Below the pieces are notes generated by a model. That model made no database searches and was not told where the DNA came from. It saw only the letters and a list, made by a program, of their open reading frames with translations. DNA of 18,679 nt, from NCBI GenBank assembly GCA_045586785.1, contig JAZNBA010000112.1:1-18679 (forward strand), in the 5' to 3' direction. The position numbers and the translations under genes were made by a program. Below, one piece after another: positions 7,173 through 14,048 of this stretch. Position 1 is the first letter of the stretch, and the number at the start of each line of letters is the position of its first letter. The stretch comes from UMGS1002 sp045586785 (GTDB lineage Bacteria; Bacillota; Clostridia; Oscillospirales; CAG-272).

Positions 7173-9113
7173 ATGAAAATTCTTTTCGGCGAAAAGGAGA
7201 TGTCATTTGACGCTCCCATTTCGGTTTTTGACGCGGCAAAAGAAGCTGAGCTTGTCAGCCGCGCGCACATTGCTGCGCTTGTGAACGGCAAGCTTTGCGC
7301 TATGAATTACGTTATCGACGCTGACGCGGACGTTAAACTGCTGACCTTTGAGGATAAGGACGGCAAGCACGTTTTTAACCACACTGCGTCTCACATTTTA
7401 GCTCAGGCGGTAAAGCGTCTTTACCCCGAGGCAAAGCTGACCATCGGTCCCGCAATTGAAAGCGGATTTTACTATGACTTCGACAGCGACGTAACGTTTA
7501 CTCCCGAGGTTCTCGCAAAGCTTGAGGGTGAGATGACCAAGATTGTCAAGGAAAACCTGCTTATCGAAAGATTTGAGTTGCCCCGCGACGAGGCTGTCAA
7601 GTTCATGCAGGAAAAGAACGAGCCCTACAAGGTACAGCTTATTGAGGAGCTGCCCGAGGACGCTGTTATCAGCTTCTACCGTCAGGGCGAGTTTACCGAC
7701 CTGTGCGCAGGTCCTCACCTTTACGCAACCGGTGCTGTCAAGGCATTCAAGCTGACACAGTGCACAGGCGCATATTGGAAGGGCGACCAGAACAACAAGA
7801 TGTTGCAGCGTGTTTACGGTGTTGCATTCCCCAAGAAGGACGAGCTGAAGGCTCACCTTGAGGGCCTTGAAGAGGCTAAAAAGCGCGACCACAATAAGCT
7901 GGGCCGCGAGCTTGAATACTTTACCACTGTTGACGTTATCGGTCAGGGACTTCCCATTCTTATGCCCAAGGGCGCCCGCGTTATCCAGACGCTTCAGCGT
8001 TGGATCGAGGACGAGGAGCAAAAGAGAGGCTATCTGCTGACTAAGACTCCCCTTATGGCAAAGCGTGATCTGTATCGCATTTCGGGTCACTGGGATCACT
8101 ACCGCGACGGTATGTTCATTCTGGGCGACGCTGATGATGAGACCAAGGAGTGCTTCGCGCTTCGTCCCATGACCTGCCCCTTCCAGTATCAGGTATTCCT
8201 GAACAAAAAGCGCTCTTACCGTGACCTGCCCATGAGACTGGGTGAGACCTCTACGCTGTTCAGAAATGAGGACAGCGGTGAGATGCACGGCCTTATCCGT
8301 GTTCGTCAGTTCACCATTTCCGAGGGACATCTGGTTCTGCGTCCCGAGCAGCTTGAGGAAGAATTCCACGGCTGTCTGGAGCTTGCAAAGTATGTTCTCG
8401 ATACCGTTGGTATGCTTGAGGACTGCACCTTCCGCTTCTCACAGTGGGATCCCGCGCGTGCCGGCATTAAGTACGAGGGTACTGCCGAGCAGTGGGAGCA
8501 CGCTCAGTCGGTTATGAAAGATATTCTTGATAAGCTGGAAGTGAAGTATGAGATCGGTATCGACGAGGCAGCCTTCTACGGACCTAAGCTGGATATCCAG
8601 TACAAGAACGTATTCGGTAAAGAGGATACCATCGTCACCATTCAGATCGATATGCTGCTGGCCGAGAAGTTCGGCATGGAGTATGTTGACTCGGACGGAC
8701 AGCTCAAGAAGCCTTACATCATTCACCGTACATCTCTGGGTTGCTACGAACGTACGCTGGCGTACCTTATCGAGAAGTATGCAGGCGCACTTCCCATGTG
8801 GATGGCTCCCGAGCAGATTCGCTTCCTGCCCATCTCGGCAGATCAGTTCGAATACGCAGAGGCGGTTGCCGAAAAGTGCCGCGCACTGGGTATGCGTGTT
8901 GAGGTTGACGAGAGAAACGAAAAGATCGGCTACAAGATCCGTGCCGCACAGCTTGATAAGATTCCTTACATGGCTGTTATCGGATATAACGAGGTCGAGC
9001 AGAATACCATCGCCGTCCGTTCTCGCAAAACGGGTGACATGGGCAGCATGACCGCCGACGAGTTCGTTGCCTTCGCAAAGAACCAGATCGATACAAAGAG
9101 TAAGGATAACTAA
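7173..9113 (+). CDS. thrS: threonine-tRNA ligase
   Basis: A 646-residue class II synthetase of normal length. An N-terminal TGS domain covers about 1-60. The editing domain follows with HTASH (His70, His74) and TDLCAGPH (Cys178, His182), which removes serine from mischarged tRNA. The catalytic core has the zinc ligands Cys335 (RPMTCP), His386 (SEGH) and His518 (IIHRTS), with motif 2 in FRNEDSGEMHGLIRVRQF. A C-terminal anticodon-binding domain ends the protein. ATG 7173 is preferred because TGGAGGA lies about five bases upstream; upstream TTG and ATG codons in frame lack ribosome-binding sites. It is controlled by the threonine T-box just upstream. Confidence 0.97.
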   Translation: MKILFGEKEMSFDAPISVFDAAKEAELVSRAHIAALVNGKLCAMNYVIDADADVKLLTFEDKDGKHVFNHTASHILAQAVKRLYPEAKLTIGPAIESGFYYDFDSDVTFTPEVLAKLEGEMTKIVKENLLIERFELPRDEAVKFMQEKNEPYKVQLIEELPEDAVISFYRQGEFTDLCAGPHLYATGAVKAFKLTQCTGAYWKGDQNNKMLQRVYGVAFPKKDELKAHLEGLEEAKKRDHNKLGRELEYFTTVDVIGQGLPILMPKGARVIQTLQRWIEDEEQKRGYLLTKTPLMAKRDLYRISGHWDHYRDGMFILGDADDETKECFALRPMTCPFQYQVFLNKKRSYRDLPMRLGETSTLFRNEDSGEMHGLIRVRQFTISEGHLVLRPEQLEEEFHGCLELAKYVLDTVGMLEDCTFRFSQWDPARAGIKYEGTAEQWEHAQSVMKDILDKLEVKYEIGIDEAAFYGPKLDIQYKNVFGKEDTIVTIQIDMLLAEKFGMEYVDSDGQLKKPYIIHRTSLGCYERTLAYLIEKYAGALPMWMAPEQIRFLPISADQFEYAEAVAEKCRALGMRVEVDERNEKIGYKIRAAQLDKIPYMAVIGYNEVEQNTIAVRSRKTGDMGSMTADEFVAFAKNQIDTKSKDN

Positions 9114-9120
9114 ATATAAA

Positions 9121-9155
9121 GTAACAAAACGCCCGCATCGCGGGCGTTTTGTTAT
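9121..9155. terminator. bidirectional terminator between thrS and the GNAT gene
   Basis: ACAAAACGCCCGC (9124-9136) and GCGGGCGTTTTGT (9140-9152) form a perfect stem around a 3-base loop. Further pairing at the outer ends makes about 15-16 bp. The arms give U-runs in both directions, so it can end thrS on the plus strand and the GNAT gene on the minus strand. Confidence 0.92.
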
Positions 9156-9709
9156 TACTTCAATTTCTTCTGCATTAAAAACTCACTGCGCATCGAACCG
9201 TCTTTGAGCTTATATGCGTTTGGACGCTCGCCGACGATGCGGAATCCGAATTTTTCATAGAGTGCTCGGCCGCGGTCGTTGCCCTGCATAAACTCCAGCT
9301 CGACTATCTCGGTGTCGGGGTGCGCCTCGGCGGCGGCTATGAGATGACGGAACATGTGAGAGCCTATGCCGATACCCCAGTATTTTTGGCGTATTGATAT
9401 TGCGACAACGGCACGGTGACCTGCTTTTATACCGCCTCTGAAGTTTATCTCGCAGTTGCCGACTATCTCACCGTCGATATAGCAAGCGATTATCAAAGTG
9501 CTTTCGGAGTTGCGACCGTTTTGTATCCATTTTTCTTCTTTTTCCACCGTCATGCCATCCCATTCCTCGGGATAACGGACAAGAAAATCCGTTTCGCCGC
9601 AGCAGGTCTTGATGCAGTTCAGCATTTTTTCGCCGTCACCCGATTCGGGTGTTTTGAGAACGGCGGTCAAGCCGTTTTTTAAGGTTATTTCTTTTGGATC
9701 AAATATCAT
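9155..9709 (-). CDS. GNAT-family N-acetyltransferase
   Basis: A 184-residue single-domain GNAT protein, which would transfer an acetyl group from acetyl-CoA to an amine or amino acid. The acetyl-CoA motif A appears as VVAISIRQKYWGIGIGSHMF (Q-x-x-G-x-G), and the C-terminal motif B as NDRGRALYEKFGF followed by VGERPNAYKL. No signal peptide. ATG 9709 is chosen because AAGGAG lies about eight bases upstream. Its start overlaps the stop of the double-GNAT gene as ATGA, so the two are translationally coupled. The substrate cannot be told from the sequence; ribosomal protein, polyamine or drug acetylation are all possible. Confidence 0.88.
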   Translation of the reverse strand: MIFDPKEITLKNGLTAVLKTPESGDGEKMLNCIKTCCGETDFLVRYPEEWDGMTVEKEEKWIQNGRNSESTLIIACYIDGEIVGNCEINFRGGIKAGHRAVVAISIRQKYWGIGIGSHMFRHLIAAAEAHPDTEIVELEFMQGNDRGRALYEKFGFRIVGERPNAYKLKDGSMRSEFLMQKKLK

Positions 9710-10713
9710 TGTGGTTCTCCTTTCCATTCCAAATATCCGCTTGTAAAGGGCAGATGGTCAAATTTTTTCGTGCCAACGCTCTCAAAGCCATTGGCAATAT
9801 ACCAGTTTTTCAAAATCGTACTTTCTTCGATAATGCCGATCTTTATTTTAGTGCCGCCAAAAGATTTTACTTTTTCTTTTGCAAAATCAAGCATTTGCTT
9901 TCCGAAGCCGTTGTGACGGTATTCGGGCAGGATTGCAAGATTGTGCAGTTCATACGTGTTATCGTCTTGTTTTGATAATGACATATACCCGATGATCTTT
10001 TTTCCTGCGTATAAACCGTACATATGCCAGCCCCACTTCATTTGCGTTTCAAGAAAGCTGAGGGGAATAAAGCTCGTGTGCTTGGGGCAGTTTTGCTTTG
10101 TCAAACCGAATTCGTCCGCAACGGTTTTGAAGCTTTGGTGTATGACGTCGAGGCACTCCGAAAGCTCTGCCTTTTCAATATCAAATATCGCGGGCATTGT
10201 TACGCCATTGTATTCAGAATTATCAATTATCTTTGTATAGACAGCCAAAGCAGGTGCGCCTTCAATGCGTAGAACCTCTCCTGTATCACGGTACCCCGCC
10301 TTCTCGTAACACCTCCGGTTCTTCTCCATATCCTGTGGAAAATCAACATGAAAGGCTTTTGCATCGGAAAATTCTTTCTCGCACAGCATGATAGCTTGAC
10401 TTGCTATCCCGTTACCTTGCCACGAGGGATGAACATAAACGCGGCAAAGATAGTATTCACCCTCTTCGATCTTATGATTGAGAGGTCTTGTACCGTTGCA
10501 ACGATAGAAAATTCCGCCGACGATCTCACCGTTACACAATATTGTAAAGTATCTGTTGTGTTTATTCAATCGGCGCCATATATCTTCTGCTCCGCGCAAG
10601 TAGGGACTCCCTTTATCGTGATATTTTTCATATAATGGCAAAAATGCTGCTTTCTGTATATCTGCTAATATCTCTGCTTCGGAGGCAGTAGTAGGTCTTA
10701 TTGAAATATTCAT
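9706..10713 (-). CDS. double-domain GNAT acetyltransferase
   Basis: A 335-residue protein made of two GNAT domains in tandem. The first (about 1-165) has VYVHPSWQGNGIASQAI at 92-108 with the Q-x-x-G-x-A acetyl-CoA loop and RRCYEKAGY after it. The second (about 172-335) has LAILPEYRHNGFGKQML at 259-275 and NWYIANGFESVG. Both acetyl-CoA loops look intact, so this is not a case of one dead domain. It lies four bases after the methyltransferase stop and overlaps the next GNAT gene by ATGA. GGAAGGAG seven bases upstream sets the start. Tandem GNATs include aminoglycoside, mycothiol and peptide acetyltransferases; the substrate here is unknown. Confidence 0.86.
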   Translation of the reverse strand: MNISIRPTTASEAEILADIQKAAFLPLYEKYHDKGSPYLRGAEDIWRRLNKHNRYFTILCNGEIVGGIFYRCNGTRPLNHKIEEGEYYLCRVYVHPSWQGNGIASQAIMLCEKEFSDAKAFHVDFPQDMEKNRRCYEKAGYRDTGEVLRIEGAPALAVYTKIIDNSEYNGVTMPAIFDIEKAELSECLDVIHQSFKTVADEFGLTKQNCPKHTSFIPLSFLETQMKWGWHMYGLYAGKKIIGYMSLSKQDDNTYELHNLAILPEYRHNGFGKQMLDFAKEKVKSFGGTKIKIGIIEESTILKNWYIANGFESVGTKKFDHLPFTSGYLEWKGEPQ

Positions 10714-10717
10714 TGAT

Positions 10718-11506
10718 TTACTCCTTCCTGAAAATATCCAGCATATGATTCGTAGCGCCCACCATGTCGGGGCGCTCGCATATGCAGAGGTGGTATTTCA
10801 TATAAAGCGCAAAGGTTTTATCGTCCATTTCGTCGATGGCTTTTTTGATAAAGCGGGATAGCATATCAACACCTACATAATGCAGTCGCGTTACGTTGAA
10901 TTGCTGCATCAGCTCGTCTATATGCTCCTTTCGGTACAAAGAAAACAACTCTTTTGGAGTAGATGCCAGCTCGAAAGTGTCAAAATCGATAAGATGATCG
11001 TGGCTACCGTCGGCAAAGCCGCCGCGCAAAAATCCGAATTGGTAAGCGGTCATGTCGCTGTTGCAATATGCGGCAAATACGACACCTCCGCGCCGGGTCA
11101 CGCGTATTGCCTCGCTAATTGCCGCGCTCTTGTCAGCGTCGGTGTAGAGATGATACATAGGCCCCAGAAGTAGCGTGATGTCGTAGTGATCCGACGGGAT
11201 ACTTTCAAGGTTTATGGCATCGCCCTGCCGTACCGTGACCTTTTCATTCGGCTCGGTGTTTGCGCGGAACACTTCAATGTTGCAGTCCATAAGCTCTACC
11301 GCGTCAACCTCGTAGCCGCGGCGCGCAAAATAGTGGGAATACCGCCCCGTACCCGCGCCTATCTCCAGAATATGCATACCCGTTCGCAGGTATTTTTCAA
11401 TATAGTGAACCGTGGTCAGAAACTCCACGCTGCCGTGTTTTGACGCGAGGCGTGCGTCCTCATCGTGTGTGGTGTAGTAATCGTTCAAAAATTTCAGTCT
11501 TTCCAT
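10718..11506 (-). CDS. class I SAM-dependent methyltransferase
   Basis: A 262-residue Rossmann-fold methyltransferase. SAM motif I is HILEIGAGTGRYSHYFA at about 45-61, followed by the acidic VDAVELMD. A GDAINLESIPSDHYDITLLLGPMYHL segment gives the motif II/III region, and VTRRGGVVFAAYCNSD is the usual strand after the motif. The C-terminal third is family specific and not recognised. ATG 11506 is chosen because GGAGGA is four bases upstream; the frame stays open for 25 more codons through the leader terminator. It is the first gene of the operon with two GNAT genes and sits behind an attenuator-like leader. Substrate unknown: a small molecule, rRNA or protein is possible. Confidence 0.85.
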   Translation of the reverse strand: MERLKFLNDYYTTHDEDARLASKHGSVEFLTTVHYIEKYLRTGMHILEIGAGTGRYSHYFARRGYEVDAVELMDCNIEVFRANTEPNEKVTVRQGDAINLESIPSDHYDITLLLGPMYHLYTDADKSAAISEAIRVTRRGGVVFAAYCNSDMTAYQFGFLRGGFADGSHDHLIDFDTFELASTPKELFSLYRKEHIDELMQQFNVTRLHYVGVDMLSRFIKKAIDEMDDKTFALYMKYHLCICERPDMVGATNHMLDIFRKE

Positions 11507-11528
11507 AATATCCTCCAAAAAACAAAGG

Positions 11529-11562
11529 CGGTGCAATTCGAAGATCAATTCGACTTGCACCG
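11529..11562 (-). terminator. leader terminator hairpin before the methyltransferase gene
   Basis: Read on the minus strand, CGGTGCAA (11562-11555) pairs with TTGCACCG (11536-11529). After one mismatch, TCGAA pairs with TTCGA around a 6-base loop. CCTTTGTTTTTT follows directly, then the methyltransferase ribosome-binding site. It has the form of an intrinsic terminator placed inside a 5' leader. Confidence 0.8.
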
Positions 11563-11626
11563 TCATTATCCAATATTTCAATAGTTAAAATAACACTATT
11601 CCGAAAAATGGGTACGACAATACAAG
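11554..11626 (-). promoter_or_regulatory. predicted antiterminator pairing in the methyltransferase leader
   Basis: The RNA segment CUUGUAUUGUC (11626-11616), near the end of the upstream ORF, can pair along all 11 bases with GACGGUGCAAG (11564-11554), with eight Watson-Crick and three G-U pairs. The second segment includes most of the 5' arm of the terminator, so the two structures exclude each other. A further small hairpin, 11580-11585 with 11595-11600, covers the stop codon of the upstream ORF. The pairing was found by eye, not by folding software. Confidence 0.55.
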
Positions 11627-11709
11627 CCCGACGTATACCAATAAATTGCCTCGGTATCCATCGCGCGTACGGTATAAACATTGTTAAGTACGTACATTGT
11701 CATTGCCAT
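11596..11709 (-). CDS. leader peptide (upstream ORF, 37 residues)
   Basis: An ORF of 37 codons begins with MAMTMYVLNNVYTV and ends with YWYTSGLYCRTHFSE at TAG 11598-11596. AAAGGA lies about six bases before ATG 11709, and the start is about 25 bases after the likely transcription start. Two more in-frame ATGs at 11703 and 11697 could be used instead. It has no run of a single amino acid, which argues against classical amino-acid attenuation and fits a ribosome-stalling sensor better. It has no recognisable domain and probably works by being translated rather than as a product. Confidence 0.6.
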   Translation of the reverse strand: MAMTMYVLNNVYTVRAMDTEAIYWYTSGLYCRTHFSE

Positions 11710-11738
11710 ATCTATCCTTTCGAAAAATAATTGAACCG

Positions 11739-11767
11739 ATTATACCACACATGGGCGGTGTTGTCAA
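11739..11767 (-). promoter_or_regulatory. consensus promoter for the methyltransferase-GNAT operon
   Basis: On the minus strand TTGACA (11767-11762) and TATAAT (11744-11739) are both perfect and 17 bp apart, with an extended -10 TGG. It lies about 235 bp upstream of the methyltransferase start, leaving room for a long leader. The -35 box is 15 bp beyond the stop codon of the SGNH gene. Confidence 0.9.
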
Positions 11768-11781
11768 TAGAAAATGAAAAA

Positions 11782-12771
11782 TTATTTGTTAAGCGCCTTC
11801 TGAATTTCGGCGTACAGCTTTGCGGCGTAGACCGCGAAGCAGGTCTCTGTGGGATGTCCTGCGGTGTCGGTGAAGAATTCCTGGCGGTTGGGGGTCAGGA
11901 GCGAGCCGTCCACATAGTGCAGAGTAGGGTAGTCGCGGCAGATCTCGCGCATCCATGCGTTTTGCTCACTGCCCGTAAGCCCCAGCTTTGACGCGGTGTC
12001 AAACTTGCTGTGCCAGATAGGCGCGAGGATAAATATGTTGGATGTGGGATAAAGCTTTGCAATGCGGGAGAGAAATCCGCGGCAGTTTGCCTCAAATTCC
12101 TCGGGAGTGGACTTGCACCAGTCATTGGAGCCGTAGGCTACGGTGATATAATCGGGATCATCGCACTCTGCTTCGTCAAGCAGGGCGGGGAAGAAAATAT
12201 CGCCGCCGATGCCTTTGTTTATTTCGTCGGCGTCAAGAAGTGAGCCAAGCAGTGCGGGGTAGGACAGCGAGGGGTGTATCGCGTCGTAGCAATGTGTGAC
12301 CGAGTCGCCGAAGCATATCATGGTCTTGGGACGGCGGACACCCTCAACGCGCGCGCCGTTGTCAATGGTGACATTCGATATATCCGTGCGGTACGACCAG
12401 GGGAAGTATATCTCCACCAGCTTATCTCCCTCGGGCAGCGATATCTCAGCACGCCCCGACATATTCTCGGGACCTTCGGATCCGAAATGATATTTCATGC
12501 GACCGTCAATATAAACGTCGAAGTGACCGAACTTGCGGCTGGAGCCGTAGTAAAACTTATAGTCAAAGCCAAAGCGGCGGGAGTCGGTATTGAACGCCAG
12601 ACGCACACCTGCGGTGGCAAAGGTCTTGTTATAAAAATCGCGGTTGTCTATATCAAGATAAGCCTGCGCCTGGCTTTGGGTAAAACGCATAAGCATAAAA
12701 GCGCCGTCATTTTGCTCCACGCGGGCACAGCCGCGGGCAATATCCTTAATATTTTCAAGAGTTAATGTCAT
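11782..12771 (-). CDS. SGNH/GDSL-type esterase
   Basis: A 329-residue hydrolase. The C-terminal SGNH domain has MICFGDSVTH (nucleophile Ser157 in GDS), NKGIGGD (block II), VAYGSNDW (block III, Asn216) and TDTAGHPTE near the end (Asp302 and His306, with one residue more than the usual DxxH spacing). The N-terminal 140 residues look beta-rich, as in two-domain carbohydrate esterases with a jelly-roll domain. Such enzymes often remove acetyl groups from glycans. There is no signal peptide, so it is likely cytoplasmic, perhaps acting on imported oligosaccharides. AAGGAG about eight bases upstream sets the start. No hairpin terminator is seen after the stop, so readthrough into the next promoter is possible. 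Confidence 0.87.
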   Translation of the reverse strand: MTLTLENIKDIARGCARVEQNDGAFMLMRFTQSQAQAYLDIDNRDFYNKTFATAGVRLAFNTDSRRFGFDYKFYYGSSRKFGHFDVYIDGRMKYHFGSEGPENMSGRAEISLPEGDKLVEIYFPWSYRTDISNVTIDNGARVEGVRRPKTMICFGDSVTHCYDAIHPSLSYPALLGSLLDADEINKGIGGDIFFPALLDEAECDDPDYITVAYGSNDWCKSTPEEFEANCRGFLSRIAKLYPTSNIFILAPIWHSKFDTASKLGLTGSEQNAWMREICRDYPTLHYVDGSLLTPNRQEFFTDTAGHPTETCFAVYAAKLYAEIQKALNK

Positions 12772-12800
12772 AGTGGTGCTCCTTTGAATAGGTATGCTTA

Positions 12801-12829
12801 ACTATATCATATTTTTTGTGTTTTTTCAA
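12801..12829 (-). promoter_or_regulatory. candidate promoter for the SGNH esterase gene
   Basis: On the minus strand TTGAAA (12829-12824) and TATAGT (12806-12801) are 17 bp apart, about 30 bp before the esterase start. The gene is bounded upstream by the DUF4349 terminator, which supports an own promoter. Confidence 0.65.
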
Positions 12830-12835
12830 GTGTAA

Positions 12836-12874
12836 TATAAAAAATTGAGGCTCCCGAAATTTACGGGAGCCTCA
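12836..12874 (-). terminator. terminator of the DUF4349 gene
   Basis: TGAGGCTCCCG and CGGGAGCCTCA (12846-12856 and 12864-12874) form a perfect 11-bp stem around seven bases. Read on the minus strand it is followed by AATTTTTTATA. It begins a few bases after the DUF4349 stop codon. Confidence 0.9.
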
Positions 12875-12879
12875 CAGCG

Positions 12880-13818
12880 TTATTCTTGTTCCTTATCAGC
12901 GTTGGCTTTTTTAGCTCTTTTTTTAGCAAACCGAATTATCAGTATGATTACAGCCACATGTGCACCTGCGATAACTGCCAGCACAATCAGGGTAGGTATC
13001 GCGCCGACAAATCCGATGGAGAAGTCACGGCAGCCGTCGGCAAAGTCCTTCCAGCTTTCAACGAAGGTAGCCTTGAGCTCCTCGCCGTAGGTCTTGGGCT
13101 TTTCCACTATATCGGTGTATTCGATGACCTCGGAAACAGAGAGGTGAACGGTGGAATACGCAACCTGGCTCTTGTAGTAGTTTAGCTGTGTGTTATATGC
13201 CTCTATCTCCTCGATGACGTCGTAAAGGCGTTGCTGGACCTGCAGCATATAGTCAATGGTGTCAGCCTTTTCGTACATTTTCTGCAGTGCCTCTTTTTCA
13301 GCCTCCAGTGTTTCAAGACGTGAAACTATGTCGTAGTATTGAGGGCTGATATCGTCAATTTTGCCGTTGTTGTTGACGATGTTGAGCGTGTCACCCACTT
13401 TACCTATAAAGCTTTCAAGATTATTTGCGGGTATGCGCAATGTGTAGCGCGCGTAGCGTTCATAATAACGACCTGCGTAGTCAAGGCTTTTGCCCGATTG
13501 CTCGGAGGACTCAATATATCCGCCGAACTCAGTGACATAGTCGTTTATAGAGGAAATTGCGGTGTCAAAAGCTTTGGTTTCGGCTTGAATGGAGACGGTT
13601 TTGATTATCTGGCGTTCGTATTCGCCCGACTCGATCTTGTCGGATATGGAGCCGTCAACGCCAAGCCCCGGGGTACTGTCTGTGCTGGGATAATCCATAT
13701 CGGGCTTGCTGCTTAAGCTTTCGTCGTACATAGCATCATTTTTTGCCGCACAGGATGCCAGCAATACGATAGTCATAATAATGCAAAGTGCTAACGTTAA
13801 AAATCTGAATTTTTTCAT
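12880..13818 (-). CDS. DUF4349 domain-containing lipoprotein
   Basis: A 312-residue predicted lipoprotein. The signal peptide MKKFRFLTLALCIIMTIVLL ends in a lipobox, LASC, with Cys23 as the lipidated residue. A short acidic/Ser linker follows, then the DUF4349 region (YERQIIKTVSIQAETKAFD, later YTLRIPANNLESFI), which is known in many Clostridia but has no assigned function. The segment around LETLEAEKEALQKMYEKAD looks like a coiled coil. Near the C-terminus one or two hydrophobic helices (AIPTLIVLAVIAGAHVAVII) are followed by a Lys/Arg-rich tail. So the protein is likely tethered at both ends of a surface domain. GGAGG upstream sets ATG 13818 rather than the longer frame. Single-gene unit. 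Confidence 0.85.
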   Translation of the reverse strand: MKKFRFLTLALCIIMTIVLLASCAAKNDAMYDESLSSKPDMDYPSTDSTPGLGVDGSISDKIESGEYERQIIKTVSIQAETKAFDTAISSINDYVTEFGGYIESSEQSGKSLDYAGRYYERYARYTLRIPANNLESFIGKVGDTLNIVNNNGKIDDISPQYYDIVSRLETLEAEKEALQKMYEKADTIDYMLQVQQRLYDVIEEIEAYNTQLNYYKSQVAYSTVHLSVSEVIEYTDIVEKPKTYGEELKATFVESWKDFADGCRDFSIGFVGAIPTLIVLAVIAGAHVAVIILIIRFAKKRAKKANADKEQE

Positions 13819-13842
13819 AATTGACCTCCGTTTTGGATATGT

Positions 13843-13890
13843 AGTATGAGCTTTCATACTATAAGTCACCGAAATTTCAAAAAGGTTTCA
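13843..13890 (-). promoter_or_regulatory. DUF4349 upstream region: inverted repeat and possible ECF-type promoter
   Basis: AGTATGA (13843-13849) and TCATACT (13854-13860) form a perfect 7-bp inverted repeat around GCTT, just upstream of the gene. Upstream of it on the minus strand is TGAAACC (13890-13884) followed by TTTTT, which resembles the -35 element of ECF sigma factor promoters. A GACTTATAGT lies further on, but the spacing does not match a standard ECF -10 box. No good sigma A promoter was found here. Confidence 0.3.
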
Positions 13891-13915
13891 TGTATTTAAA
13901 AAAATTTTAAAAAAT

Positions 13916-13944
13916 ATCTGTTGATATTATGGATATCAACAGAT
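13916..13944 (-). terminator. likely valS terminator
   Basis: ATCTGTTGATAT (13916-13927) and ATATCAACAGAT (13933-13944) are perfect 12-bp complements around five bases. Read on the minus strand it is followed by a long U-rich run (ATTTTTTAAAATTTTTTTT). It lies about 100 bp after the valS stop, with two other hairpins in between. Confidence 0.75.
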
Positions 13945-13982
13945 TATTTTGTTATCTTTTTTGAAAAAGTTTTTGAGGGAGT

Positions 13983-14036
13983 TCGAGGGAGCTTTTTTCA
14001 AAAAGCTCCCTCGACGGGGTACGGGGCAGCGCCCCG
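13983..14036. repeat. intergenic hairpin repeat downstream of valS
   Basis: TCGAGGGAGCTTTT (13983-13996) and AAAAGCTCCCTCGA (14001-14014) form a perfect 14-bp stem around TTCA. CGGGGC (14022-14027) and GCCCCG (14031-14036) form a second stem around AGC. A nearby GAGGGAG at 13976-13982 and GAAAAAG at 13963-13969 partly repeat the first arm. From general knowledge, similar GGGAGCTTTTTCAAAAAGCTCCC plus GGGGC-AGC-GCCCC blocks occur many times in genomes of uncultured Clostridia. It lies within 15 bases of the valS stop. Confidence 0.6.
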
Positions 14037-14048
14037 AATATAATACAA

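Noticed and set aside
7398..8369. Minus-strand frame of 323 codons opposite thrS
   Set aside because: Shadow of the codon bias in thrS; low-complexity Leu/Val content and no start signal.
11507..11581. 25-codon N-terminal extension of the methyltransferase
   Set aside because: It runs through the leader terminator and U-run, and a good ribosome-binding site precedes ATG 11506.
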